In this document: positions 34,270 through 43,307 of the stretch, in pieces
Layout of the letters: every line of letters begins with the position of its first letter
How positions within the stretch are numbered: position 1 is the first letter of the stretch
DNA from: Bacillota bacterium
GTDB lineage: Bacteria; Bacillota; Bacilli; Paenibacillales; UBA4045
NCBI GenBank assembly: GCA_023441055.1
Contig: JAEZQY010000057.1
Span: forward strand, 113,223 to 177,222
Reading direction: 5' to 3'
DNA length: 64,000 bases
Program-made: the position numbers and the translations under genes
The notes under the pieces: model-generated
Told to the model about the DNA's origin: nothing
Seen by the model: the letters and a program-made list of their open reading frames with translations, nothing else
Databases searched by the model: none

Positions 34270-35148
34270 GTGGGATTCGGTAGAGTGATTACAGCGATGG
34301 TAACTCCACTAAATGATCAATTAGAGATCAACTGGAGTATGGTAGAAGATTTAATTGAGTATCTGATTGTCGAGCAGAAGAGTGATGGTCTGGTCATCAG
34401 CGGAACGACCGGAGAATCGCCGACCTTAACCGATGATGAGAAGCTTCGGCTGTTCAAAACTGCAGTTCGCGTGTCGGCTGGTCGCGCCAAGATTATAGCC
34501 GGTACCGGCAGCTTCGATACCGCGCATTCCATTCATCTGACGAAGGAAGCAGAAAAGTTGGGTGTGGATGGCGCGTTACTAGTCGCTCCATATTACAATC
34601 GTCCTACTCAAGAAGGCTTATACCGCCACTTCAAGGCAATCGCGACGAACACCAGCCTCCCCGTTGTGCTCTATAATGTGCCTAAGCGCACAGGCAGCAA
34701 TATTACAGCAGAGACAACTATTCGACTTGCCAAGGAATGTGCGAATATAGTTGGAACGAAGGAAGCACATGACAATATTGAACAGATTACCGCTATTATT
34801 AAGCATACACCGGAGAACTTCCGTTTATATAGTGGCGACGACGAGCTTACCTTACCGATCCTCGCAATTGGCGGGTACGGGGTAATCAGCGTCGTGAGTC
34901 ATATTGCCGGTCCTGAGATTCATCAGATGGTCGATGCCTTCATCGAAGGCAATGTGCAGCAGGCCGCTTACCATCATGGCGAGCTGATGCCGCTGTTCAA
35001 GGGGATGTTCATCTATCCGAATCCGGTCCCGATCAAGTATGCTTTGACGCTTCAAGGCAAGCAGGTTGGCGGGGTTCGATTGCCGCTCGTCGATCTGAAC
35101 GATCAGGAACAGGCGGACATTCGGGCCGTGTTGAACAGGGAAGCATAA
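34270..35148 (+). CDS. dapA: 4-hydroxy-tetrahydrodipicolinate synthase
   Basis: DapA condenses pyruvate with aspartate semialdehyde, the first committed step to diaminopimelate, lysine and, in sporulating cells, dipicolinate. Schiff-base Lys164 lies in VGTKEAHDN, Tyr135 in LYNVPKRTGSN, and GTTGESPTL forms the phosphate-like binding loop. The 292 residues fit. The start is GTG after TAGGAGG. Position after dpaAB links substrate supply to spore DPA production. Confidence 0.96.
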   Translation: MGFGRVITAMVTPLNDQLEINWSMVEDLIEYLIVEQKSDGLVISGTTGESPTLTDDEKLRLFKTAVRVSAGRAKIIAGTGSFDTAHSIHLTKEAEKLGVDGALLVAPYYNRPTQEGLYRHFKAIATNTSLPVVLYNVPKRTGSNITAETTIRLAKECANIVGTKEAHDNIEQITAIIKHTPENFRLYSGDDELTLPILAIGGYGVISVVSHIAGPEIHQMVDAFIEGNVQQAAYHHGELMPLFKGMFIYPNPVPIKYALTLQGKQVGGVRLPLVDLNDQEQADIRAVLNREA

Positions 35149-35170
35149 GGGAATTACACGATTCACATCA

Positions 35171-35206
35171 CGATGCGTCAGCGCTCCGCTGCTGCATCGT
35201 TTTTTT
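35171..35206 (+). terminator. Rho-independent terminator after dapA
   Basis: CGATGC (35171-35176) pairs with GCATCG (35194-35199), with an inner CAGCG/CGCTG stem and CTC loop, then seven T (35200-35206). Confidence 0.9.
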
Positions 35207-35212
35207 CTTGCC

Positions 35213-35242
35213 TTGTGTTTTATGAAAGCCTTCATGTATAAT
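35213..35242 (+). promoter_or_regulatory. Sigma-A promoter of the RNase J gene
   Basis: TTGTGT (35213-35218) and a perfect TATAAT (35237-35242) with 18-base spacing follow directly on the dapA terminator, 72 bases before the start codon. Confidence 0.7.
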
Positions 35243-35313
35243 AAATTCTGAGTGACTGGCGCGGGTTCAAATAGATAAAGCGAAAGCTTTACAACAATTA
35301 TTTAGGAGGATAG

Positions 35314-36996
35314 ATGAACTTGGCAAAAAAGAATAATGAAGTTTTATCGATCTTTGCCCTGGGCGGCGTGGGTGAGATTGGTAAAAACATGTATGTGATC
35401 CAGTACGCAAATGACATCGTAGTGGTGGATTCCGGCTTGAAATTTCCCGAGGAAGAGATGCTCGGTATTGATATCGTCATTCCTGACATTACGTACTTGG
35501 TGGAGAATCGCGATAAGGTTCGCGGCATTGTCATTACACACGGACACGAGGACCACATCGGCGGTCTTCCCTATGTGCTTCGGGCGCTGAATGTGCCAAT
35601 CTATGCAACAAAGCTGACGCTGGGCCTGATCGAGAGCAAGCTGAAGGAAGCTGGCCTGATGGGCGACACGAAGCGTTATCTGATTAATGGAGATTCGGAA
35701 ATCCAGCTGGGCGCAATCAAGGTGACCTTCTTCCGGACGAATCACAGCATACCCGATTCAGTCGGTGTATGTCTGGATACACCAGAAGGTGTTGTTGTGC
35801 ATACCGGGGATTTCAAGTTTGATCAAACCCCAGTGAATGAGCAATATGCCGATGTGCATAAGATGGCGGAGATCGGCAGCAGAGGTGTGCTGGCGCTATT
35901 ATCAGACAGCACCAATGCGGAGCGCCCGGGATACACCCCATCGGAGCGAGGGGTTGGAGCGAATCTGGAGGAAGTGTTCTTACGCGCGCAGCAGCGTGTC
36001 GTAGTTGCCACCTTCGCGTCCAATGTGCATCGAATTCAACAGGTGATCGATGCTTGTACGAAGTCGGATCGCAAGCTGGCTGTTGTCGGCCGCAGCATGG
36101 TCAATGTCGTGAACATCGCGCAGGAGCTCGGCTATCTGAACATGCCGGAAGGCATGCTGATCGAGCCTGATGATGTGAATAAGCTTGCAGCAGATCGTGT
36201 TGCCGTGCTATGCACGGGATCACAGGGAGAGCCGATGTCTGCGTTGACGCGCATGGCTAGATCGACCCATCGCAAGCTGGATATACTGCCAGGAGATACG
36301 GTAATCATTGCCGCTACGCCGATCCCGGGCAATGAGAAGCTGGTTGGACGAACAGTGGATGAGCTGTTCCGGCTTGGCGCGAACGTGATCTACGGTCCTG
36401 GCAGCGTGTCAGGCGTTCACGTCTCCGGCCATGGCAGCCAAGAGGAGTTGAAGCTTATGCTCAACTTCATGAAGCCTAAGTACTTCATCCCGATCCACGG
36501 CGAGTTCCGTATGCTGCGTCATCATGGCAGACTGGCCGAATCCGTCGGTGTTGATCGCGAGAATGTGTTCCTAGTCGATAACGGAGACGTGGTCGAGTTC
36601 CAGAACGGCATCGCGCGCAAGGCCGGCAAGGTGCAAGCAGGCAATGTATTAATTGATGGTCTCGGAGTTGGCGATGTAGGCAATATCGTGCTACGCGATC
36701 GAAAGCTGTTGTCCCAAGACGGGATTCTGGTTGTAGTCGTCACCTTAAGCAAGCAAGACGGCAAGATTCTGTCCGGTCCGGATATTATCTCTCGCGGCTT
36801 CGTCTATGTACGCGAGTCCGAGGGCTTGCTGGATGAGGCGAATCGCATCGTCAGCTCGACGTTGAACAAGCTGATGACAGAGAATGTGAATGAATGGTCG
36901 TCACTCAAGAATCACGTGAAGGAAGCATTAGGCCGCTTCCTGTTCGAGCAGACGCGCAGAAGACCGATGATTCTGCCGATTATTATGGAAGTCTAG
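35314..36996 (+). CDS. rnjB: Ribonuclease J
   Basis: RNase J is a beta-CASP metallo-beta-lactamase enzyme with 5'-3' exonuclease and endonuclease activity in mRNA decay. Motif 2 is complete, THGHEDH (H76, H78, D80, H81), followed by HTGDFKFDQTP, FASNVHRIQQV and a C-terminal domain ending PMILPIIMEV. The 560-residue length fits. By position, before spoIIIE, it corresponds to B. subtilis rnjB (RNase J2), but J2 has a degenerate motif at this site while this protein keeps the J1-type residues. The symbol is given by synteny only. Confidence 0.93.
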   Translation: MNLAKKNNEVLSIFALGGVGEIGKNMYVIQYANDIVVVDSGLKFPEEEMLGIDIVIPDITYLVENRDKVRGIVITHGHEDHIGGLPYVLRALNVPIYATKLTLGLIESKLKEAGLMGDTKRYLINGDSEIQLGAIKVTFFRTNHSIPDSVGVCLDTPEGVVVHTGDFKFDQTPVNEQYADVHKMAEIGSRGVLALLSDSTNAERPGYTPSERGVGANLEEVFLRAQQRVVVATFASNVHRIQQVIDACTKSDRKLAVVGRSMVNVVNIAQELGYLNMPEGMLIEPDDVNKLAADRVAVLCTGSQGEPMSALTRMARSTHRKLDILPGDTVIIAATPIPGNEKLVGRTVDELFRLGANVIYGPGSVSGVHVSGHGSQEELKLMLNFMKPKYFIPIHGEFRMLRHHGRLAESVGVDRENVFLVDNGDVVEFQNGIARKAGKVQAGNVLIDGLGVGDVGNIVLRDRKLLSQDGILVVVVTLSKQDGKILSGPDIISRGFVYVRESEGLLDEANRIVSSTLNKLMTENVNEWSSLKNHVKEALGRFLFEQTRRRPMILPIIMEV

Positions 36997-37039
36997 CAGT
37001 AACCTGAACAAGTTCCTCACTCACTGATGTAAACAGATG

Positions 37040-37067
37040 CCTCCGTATGCTTTTGCGGAGGTTTTCT
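37040..37067 (+). terminator. Rho-independent terminator after the RNase J gene
   Basis: CCTCCG (37040-37045) pairs with CGGAGG (37056-37061) around TATGCTTTTG, followed by four T. Confidence 0.75.
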
Positions 37068-37080
37068 TGTTGGATGGTTG

Positions 37081-37089
37081 TGGTATAAT
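37081..37089 (+). promoter_or_regulatory. Extended -10 promoter before ftsK/spoIIIE
   Basis: TGGTATAAT is an extended -10 element (TGn plus perfect TATAAT) lying 20 bases before the TTG start; no good -35 is seen. The transcript leader would be very short, just enclosing GGGAGGTG. Confidence 0.5.
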
Positions 37090-37109
37090 GGCTTGGGAGG
37101 TGTGAGCGC

Positions 37110-39749
37110 TTGTCCAAGAAGAGGAAGCGGAAGAAGAATTCCGGAGCTGTGCTTACATATGAAGTGTACGGCATTATTATCTTAATTTTTTCGGTCATCG
37201 CGCTTGCCGGCCAAGGTCCAATTGCAGGCATGGGAAGCGTTGGACGGGCTCTGAATTATATATGCTTGTTTCTAGCAGGTAAGCTTTATTTTGTGATCCC
37301 GCTGATCACAATCTACATAGGCTTGTATGTCATGATTAAACGTAAATGGCCGCAGGGCTGGAGCTATAAGAAGACAGGCGTACTGCTCATCCTGCTATCC
37401 TTCCTCGGCTTAATCAGTCTGGGGATGTTCAATGAGATGTATCCAGTCGTAGCGCCGGAATCAGGCGCAGTCTTCACGCAGCCTTATCATAATCTCAAGG
37501 ATCTGCTGGATCAGCTCAAGCTGCCGTCCAACGATGAGGCTACTGCTGAGGCGATCAACGATTTCTATGCGGAGCTGGGCGGCGGATTCGTTGGCGCCAT
37601 GCTGTACGGCGCGCTGAATGCCTTCTTCGACAAGCTGGGCGCGCAGCTCATTCTGTTCGCTATATTGGCGATCGGGATTCTGTATCTTACCGGATGGTCT
37701 TATGTCGAGCTGGGCAGCCGGGTGAAGCGTCTGTTCGCTAAGGTAGGCCTGAAGGGCAAGCAGGAGATTCAAGGGATCTCAACACAGCTGAAGAAGAAAT
37801 CAGAGCAGCGCAAGCTGGTAGCGGCTGAATATGGAACCGAAGAGGAAGACGAGGAGGATGAGCTGTCCCCGCTCTATGCAGTCGACAGCATCGATGAGGA
37901 GACGTATCATCCTGGTAGAGTGAAGCAGACCAAATCGAAGAAGAAGGTCAGCTTCTTCGATCTGCTGCGCCCAGAGAAGGCGGATGCGAGCGAAGCTGCG
38001 GATCATGAGCAACAAGAAGACCACTGGCAGGAACATGCTGCGCATAGCGGAGAGCCGCTATTCAGTGATGATCCGCCTGCGGATGATCCGGTTGAAGAAG
38101 CTGTGCCGATCGCGCAAGTCAGCGATGAGGAGACCGTGGTATTGGTCCGAGACTTCATGGAGCATGACGATCAGCCAGTAGCCGACTATGAGGATCCTGC
38201 GACTGGTCCTGACAGCGAACAGGATTCCGCTGTAGCTGCGCAGGCGCAGCCGTTGCAGGGCAGTGATGAAGACGAGCTGCAGCTGGCGATCTCGAATCAG
38301 CAGCCGGCAGTCGTGAAGCCGCCCTATAAGCTGCCGCCGTTCCATCTGCTGAACAAGCCTGCAGGGGCAGGCAAGGGTGGAGGCGGCACGGATTACAAGG
38401 CGAACGCCCGCAAGCTGGAGCAGACGCTGGAGAGCTTCGGTGTACGGACTAAGGTGCTGGAGGTCGTGCGCGGTCCAGCGGTAACCCGCTATGAGCTCAT
38501 GCCGGATGTCGGCGTGAAGGTCAGTCGTATCGTATCGCTGACAGATGATATTGCGCTGGCTCTAGCGGCCAAGGATATCCGCATGGAAGCGCCGATCCCA
38601 GGGAAGTCCGCGATTGGCATAGAAGTGCCCAATACTGAGGTGTCTGTGGTTACAATGCGAGAGGTGATGGAGAGCGCAGCGTTCCATGATGCGTCCTCCA
38701 AGTTGTCTGTCGTCCTAGGGCGGGACATCTCTGGTCAGCCCATAGTCGGTAATCTCGCCAAGATGCCGCACTTGCTGGTGGCTGGAGCAACGGGCTCGGG
38801 CAAGTCGGTCTGCATCAATGCGATTATTACAAGCGTGCTGTACAAAGCGCGTCCAGATGAAGTTAAGTTCCTGATGGTCGACCCGAAGATGGTCGAGCTT
38901 AATGTATATAACGGGATTCCTCATCTGCTGGCGCCTGTCGTAACGGATCCGCGTAGGGCTTCACTGGCTCTTAAGAAGATCGTGCAGGAGATGGAGAAGC
39001 GCTATGAGCTGTTCTCTAAATCAAGTACACGCAATATGGAAGGCTATAATGCGCAGGCGCTGGAGAAGGGAGTAGAGCCGCTCCCCTATATCATTGTCAT
39101 CGTCGATGAGTTAGCAGATCTGATGATGGTAGCGGCAGGCGATGTGGAGGACGCGATCACGCGTCTGGCTCAGATGGCGCGCGCGGCAGGCATCCATCTC
39201 ATCATCGCTACACAGCGTCCGTCCGTCGATGTTATCACGGGTGTCATCAAGGCGAATATCCCATCGCGGATCGCCTTCGGCGTATCCTCGCAGGTAGACT
39301 CTCGTACGATACTGGACAGCGTAGGCGCAGAGAAGCTGCTCGGTCGAGGTGATATGCTGTATCTGCCAGTTGGCGAGTCGAAGCCGCTGCGCATTCAAGG
39401 TGCCTTCCTCTCCGATCAGGAGGTGGAGGCGGTGGTGAACTATGTGCGCGCGCAGGAGGAGGCCGAGTACCGGGAGGAGCTCGTGCCTGAGGTGGAGGAG
39501 CAGCCGGACAATGGCGATGAATTCCAGGACGAGCTGTTCGATCAGGCCGCGCAGATTGTATTAGAGGCTAAGCAAGCCTCAGTATCGCTCCTGCAGCGCA
39601 GACTCCGCATCGGATACACCAGAGCCGCTCGCTTGATAGATTCGATGGAGGCTCAGAATATTATCGGTCCATACGAGGGCAGCAAGCCGCGCGAGGTGCT
39701 GATGTCATTGGAGCAATTCCAGTACAATAAATCAAATTCTTCAATGTAG
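37110..39749 (+). CDS. spoIIIE: DNA translocase FtsK/SpoIIIE
   Basis: This septal motor pumps chromosomal DNA through closing division septa and, in spore formers, into the forespore. The 879-residue protein has about four N-terminal membrane helices (about 17-190), a long acidic linker (about 240-410) and a motor domain (about 420-780). Walker A is AGATGSGKS (about 560) and Walker B IIVIVDELADLMM (about 658). A C-terminal winged-helix gamma domain recognises KOPS/SRS DNA (about 805-870, RRLRIGYTRAARLIDSM). The start is TTG 7 bases after GGGAGGTG. B. subtilis has tepA just upstream; it is missing here. Confidence 0.95.
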   Translation: MSKKRKRKKNSGAVLTYEVYGIIILIFSVIALAGQGPIAGMGSVGRALNYICLFLAGKLYFVIPLITIYIGLYVMIKRKWPQGWSYKKTGVLLILLSFLGLISLGMFNEMYPVVAPESGAVFTQPYHNLKDLLDQLKLPSNDEATAEAINDFYAELGGGFVGAMLYGALNAFFDKLGAQLILFAILAIGILYLTGWSYVELGSRVKRLFAKVGLKGKQEIQGISTQLKKKSEQRKLVAAEYGTEEEDEEDELSPLYAVDSIDEETYHPGRVKQTKSKKKVSFFDLLRPEKADASEAADHEQQEDHWQEHAAHSGEPLFSDDPPADDPVEEAVPIAQVSDEETVVLVRDFMEHDDQPVADYEDPATGPDSEQDSAVAAQAQPLQGSDEDELQLAISNQQPAVVKPPYKLPPFHLLNKPAGAGKGGGGTDYKANARKLEQTLESFGVRTKVLEVVRGPAVTRYELMPDVGVKVSRIVSLTDDIALALAAKDIRMEAPIPGKSAIGIEVPNTEVSVVTMREVMESAAFHDASSKLSVVLGRDISGQPIVGNLAKMPHLLVAGATGSGKSVCINAIITSVLYKARPDEVKFLMVDPKMVELNVYNGIPHLLAPVVTDPRRASLALKKIVQEMEKRYELFSKSSTRNMEGYNAQALEKGVEPLPYIIVIVDELADLMMVAAGDVEDAITRLAQMARAAGIHLIIATQRPSVDVITGVIKANIPSRIAFGVSSQVDSRTILDSVGAEKLLGRGDMLYLPVGESKPLRIQGAFLSDQEVEAVVNYVRAQEEAEYREELVPEVEEQPDNGDEFQDELFDQAAQIVLEAKQASVSLLQRRLRIGYTRAARLIDSMEAQNIIGPYEGSKPREVLMSLEQFQYNKSNSSM

Positions 39750-39759
39750 GTGTGACAGT

Positions 39760-39790
39760 TGAATAGAAGCCGCCAACTTATCTCATACTA
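39760..39790 (+). promoter_or_regulatory. Consensus sigma-G promoter before sleB
   Basis: TGAATA (39760-39765) and CATACTA (39784-39790) are separated by 18 bases. This matches the forespore sigma-G consensus (GHATR, 18, CATHMTA) at every position. It ends 35 bases before the sleB ATG, consistent with forespore-specific expression of a germination enzyme. Confidence 0.75.
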
Positions 39791-39825
39791 GGGCAGACGG
39801 ACTAGGAGAGAAAGGTTGGACATAG

Positions 39826-40614
39826 ATGAAGAGAAGAATAGTCATTGTCGCAGCTTGTGTCACAATGCTGCTCATCGGAATCTGGCAGATTCAGCATGAG
39901 CTGAAAACCGAGGAAACCTTCAGCAATGCCACGATCAAATATGGATCGGCAGGCGATGATGTGAGGGAGCTGCAGGGCAGAATGAAATTCTTAGGCTTCT
40001 ACAACGGCTCAGTCGACGGCGATTTCGGCTGGAAGACGCTGAATGCCGTCAAGTGGTTTCAGTGGGAGTTCGGAATGAAGGCGGACGGCGTAGTCGGCGG
40101 CAAGACGAAGCTGAAGCTGTGGGAGGCCACGAAGAAGTGGTCACCGGAAATGACGATGGACAAGCCGAGCGGGACAAGCGGTGGCGGAGCAGCGGGCGGA
40201 GCAGCAGCAGGCGGATCGAATAAGTCCACTGGTCTCACTACATCGAATAATCTGGGTCTATCCGAGAATGACTTGAATATGATGGCTAATGCGGTATACG
40301 GCGAAGCTCGAGGAGAGCCGTATGTCGGACAGGTGGCGGTCGCTGCCGTTATTCTCAATCGCGTGAAGGACCCTAGCTTTCCCGATACGGTGAATGGTGT
40401 AATCTTCGAGCCGCGAGCGTTCACAGCGGTTGCAGACGGCCAAATCTGGCTGACGCCGAATGCTACTGCGAAGAAGGCGGTGCGTGACGCCTTGAACGGC
40501 TATGATCCTACAGGAGGCTGTATCTACTACTTCAATCCGGATACGGCAACCTCAGCCTGGATCTGGACGAGGCCTCAGGTGAAAACCATCGGCAAGCATA
40601 TCTTCTGCAAATAA
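39826..40614 (+). CDS. sleB: Spore cortex-lytic enzyme SleB
   Basis: SleB is a lytic transglycosylase that degrades cortex peptidoglycan during germination. The 262-residue protein has an N-terminal signal/anchor segment (about 4-20), a PG_binding_1 domain (about 36-100, DDVRELQGRMKFLGFYNGSV), a Gly/Ala-rich linker (about 113-132) and a Hydrolase_2 domain (about 148-262). The catalytic Glu is in YGEARGEPYVG (E160; E164 nearby) and AVILNRVKDPSFP follows. No ypeB, its usual partner, follows it here. The preceding sigma-G promoter supports the assignment. Confidence 0.92.
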   Translation: MKRRIVIVAACVTMLLIGIWQIQHELKTEETFSNATIKYGSAGDDVRELQGRMKFLGFYNGSVDGDFGWKTLNAVKWFQWEFGMKADGVVGGKTKLKLWEATKKWSPEMTMDKPSGTSGGGAAGGAAAGGSNKSTGLTTSNNLGLSENDLNMMANAVYGEARGEPYVGQVAVAAVILNRVKDPSFPDTVNGVIFEPRAFTAVADGQIWLTPNATAKKAVRDALNGYDPTGGCIYYFNPDTATSAWIWTRPQVKTIGKHIFCK

Positions 40615-40643
40615 TGCAAGCCTGCAACACGCATACTTAACAC

Positions 40644-40668
40644 AGAAGTAGCCGATAGGCTACTTCTT
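40644..40668 (+). terminator. Hairpin after sleB
   Basis: AGAAGTAGCC (40644-40653) and GGCTACTTCT (40658-40667) form a perfect 10-base stem with a GATA loop; the following T tract is weak (TTCC). A TATAAT at 40673-40678 lies just downstream, without a clear -35. Confidence 0.7.
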
Positions 40669-40714
40669 CCATTATAATGAATGAACGATCTGAACTTGAA
40701 GGGGAGGCGTTCTA

Positions 40715-42019
40715 ATGATGCAAGAGTTGCAAGCGAGGTCGTTCGAGCGGCAAGTGACACGCAATATTCGGGTTCATGTGCTGCCGACCGATCGATTCAA
40801 AACGTACGCGATCAGTCTCTATGCAGGCAGTCCGCTCACGGCCGAGCAGGTGACACCGAATGCGCTGATTCCATTCGTGCTGCGAAGAGGGACGGCTGCC
40901 TATCCGGAGACGAAGGCTTATCGAGAGCGTCTGGATGAGCTGTACGGTGCCGGATTCGGTATAGATGTCTATAAGCGCGGCAATCATCAGATGATTCAAT
41001 TCCGGATGGATACGATCGCCGATCGCTATGTGGAACGCGAGGGTAACGAGTCGCTGCTGCGCGAGTCGCTAGTCTACCTGCTGCAGACTGTATGCGCGCC
41101 TGCAACGGAGAATGGCAGGTTCCTGACTAAGTATGTCGATGCTGAGATCCATACGGTTCGCAGGAAGCTGGAGGCGATCATCAACAATAAGATTCAGTAT
41201 GCTGCCGAGCGCTGCATGCAGGAGATGTTCCCGCAGGATCCATTCCGTTACAACGCGCTGGGACGTCTGGATCAGCTGGATCAATTCGACGCTAAGACCT
41301 TGTACGAGCGCTATGAAGACTGGCTCAGCACGGCACAGATGGATCTGTATGTAGTCGGCGATACGACGCTCGATGCGGTCAGTTCGATTATTCAGGAGGT
41401 GTTCACTCCTGAGCGGCGCCCAGCCTCGACCTATTCCAACAGCTTCACAGCGCCTGCGGCTCGCGCAGATGTGCATCGCGTTGTGGAGAAGCTCGATGTG
41501 AATCAGGGCAAATTAAATATGGGGCTGCTTATGCCGGTATTAAGCGATAATCCGCAGTACCCAGCTGCCATGCTCTATAATGGCATTCTAGGCAGCTATC
41601 CGCATTCCAAGCTGTTCACGAATGTGCGGGAGAAGGCGAGCTTGGCTTATTACGCTTCCTCACGGATGGACGGCTTCAAAGGTACGCTGATGATTCAATC
41701 CGGTATCGAAGTGAGCAATTATGAGCAGGCGGTTCGAATTATTCAAGAGCAACTGGATGCACTGGCAGCTGGCCAGATCAGCGAGCTGGAATTGAGCCAG
41801 ACCAAGGCGATGATGATTAACCAGCTGCGCGAGGTGAATGATTCGGCCGGCGAGATGATCGCATTCGACTTCGCTTCCAATCTGATCGGTATCACTCGCA
41901 CCATTCCGGGTATGATCGAGTCGATCAACGCGGTTACGATTCCAGCTATTCAATCGGTCGCCCAGCAGGTGAAGCTGGATACGATCTACTTCCTGCGTGA
42001 TCAGAAGGGAGATGCCTAA
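40715..42019 (+). CDS. yfmF: M16-like protein YmfF, zinc motif absent
   Basis: This 434-residue protein has the M16 peptidase fold (YmfF family) and sits directly upstream of its active partner. Where HXXEH is expected, the sequence reads NALIPFVLRRGT, so the catalytic zinc site is missing. The C-terminal half retains YNGILGSYPHSKLFTNVREK and LAYYASSRM. Like paired M16 proteins elsewhere it probably serves as the non-catalytic half of a heterodimer with the gene at 42021. ATG start after GGGGAGG. Symbol follows common annotation of this family. Confidence 0.88.
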   Translation: MMQELQARSFERQVTRNIRVHVLPTDRFKTYAISLYAGSPLTAEQVTPNALIPFVLRRGTAAYPETKAYRERLDELYGAGFGIDVYKRGNHQMIQFRMDTIADRYVEREGNESLLRESLVYLLQTVCAPATENGRFLTKYVDAEIHTVRRKLEAIINNKIQYAAERCMQEMFPQDPFRYNALGRLDQLDQFDAKTLYERYEDWLSTAQMDLYVVGDTTLDAVSSIIQEVFTPERRPASTYSNSFTAPAARADVHRVVEKLDVNQGKLNMGLLMPVLSDNPQYPAAMLYNGILGSYPHSKLFTNVREKASLAYYASSRMDGFKGTLMIQSGIEVSNYEQAVRIIQEQLDALAAGQISELELSQTKAMMINQLREVNDSAGEMIAFDFASNLIGITRTIPGMIESINAVTIPAIQSVAQQVKLDTIYFLRDQKGDA

Positions 42020-42020
42020 T

Positions 42021-43307
42021 ATGAATACGAAAGCTTATCCGCGTGTGAATGAAGTCTTGCATACGGAGGTGCTGCCGAACGGACTGGAGGTCAGAATTGT
42101 TCCGAAGCCCGGATTCTCCAAGACCTATGCGGTATTCTCGACGCGTTACGGATCGATTGATAATCAGTATATCGCAGGTGACGGCTCACAGGTGACGCTG
42201 CCTGACGGGATCGCTCACTTCCTGGAGCATAAGATGTTCGCGGAGCCAGACGGCGATGTGTTCCTGAGCTTCGCTGAGAAGGGGGCATCCGCCAACGCCT
42301 TCACGAGCTTCGATCGGACCGCTTATCTATTCTCGGCGACCGATCATATTGATGATAATCTGGACACCCTGCTTAACTTCGTCCAGCATCCCTATTTTAC
42401 TGACGAGAATGTGGAAAAGGAGAAGGGGATCATCGGGCAGGAGATCCAAATGTATCAGGATCAGCCGGACTGGCGTGTCTATTATGGGTTAATCGAAGCG
42501 ATGTATGCGAGTCATCCGATCTACATCGATATTGCGGGTACGATCGAATCCATCTCCAAGATCGATAAGGAGACGCTGTATGCGTGTTATGAGACGTTCT
42601 ACCATCCGGCGAATATGTCGCTGTTCATTGTCGGGGGTGTAGAGCCGGAAAGTGTGATGGCGCGTATTCGCACGAATCAGGCAGCTAAATCCTTCAAGCC
42701 GTATACAGAGGTCGAGCGTATCTTCCCGGTTGAGCAGCCAGGCGTACGCGAGCGTGAGCGCGTCATCGCCCTGCCTGTGTCTCTGCCCAAATGTCTATTC
42801 GGCTTCAAGGAGCCGATTACAGAGCCGTTACAGCCTGATGAGATGCTGCATCGGGAGCTGGCTACGAAGCTCCTATTCGATATTCTGTTCAGTCAGAGCG
42901 GTCAAATTTACCAGACGCTGTATGAGGAGAATCTCATCTCGGATTCATTCGGCTATGATTATCAAGCGTCCGAGCAGTATGCCTACTCCATGATTGGCGG
43001 CGATACACGGGATCCGGAGTTATTGATCGCTCGGACACGGGAGCTTCTGGGGATCGTCCAGGTCAGCGGCATCCAGGAGGCGGAATTTAATCGTGTGAAG
43101 AAGAAGCGTATCGGCAATTATCTGCGCATGTTCAATTCACCTGAGGCGATCGCCAATGAATATACGAAGTATCGCTTCCGGCAGATCGACTTCTTCGAAT
43201 TCTTGGCTGTCTACGAAGCGTTGACGCTGGTGGACATTCAGAAGCGGTATGAGGACCACTTCAATTGGGAGCAGCTGGCGAGCTCGATCGTCAGGAGTCC
43301 GTCATGA
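42021..43307 (+). CDS. yfmH: M16 zinc peptidase YmfH
   Basis: The 428-residue protein keeps the inverted zinc motif HFLEH (H66, E69, H70) with the downstream Glu in GIIGQEIQMYQD, so it is predicted to be active. The ATG used lies 9 bases after GGAG and 1 base after the yfmF stop; earlier in-frame codons overlap the ribosome binding site. The NSPEAIANEYTKYRF region and the tandem arrangement match ymfF-ymfH in B. subtilis. Substrate is not evident. ATGA overlap with the next gene. Confidence 0.9.
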   Translation: MNTKAYPRVNEVLHTEVLPNGLEVRIVPKPGFSKTYAVFSTRYGSIDNQYIAGDGSQVTLPDGIAHFLEHKMFAEPDGDVFLSFAEKGASANAFTSFDRTAYLFSATDHIDDNLDTLLNFVQHPYFTDENVEKEKGIIGQEIQMYQDQPDWRVYYGLIEAMYASHPIYIDIAGTIESISKIDKETLYACYETFYHPANMSLFIVGGVEPESVMARIRTNQAAKSFKPYTEVERIFPVEQPGVRERERVIALPVSLPKCLFGFKEPITEPLQPDEMLHRELATKLLFDILFSQSGQIYQTLYEENLISDSFGYDYQASEQYAYSMIGGDTRDPELLIARTRELLGIVQVSGIQEAEFNRVKKKRIGNYLRMFNSPEAIANEYTKYRFRQIDFFEFLAVYEALTLVDIQKRYEDHFNWEQLASSIVRSPS

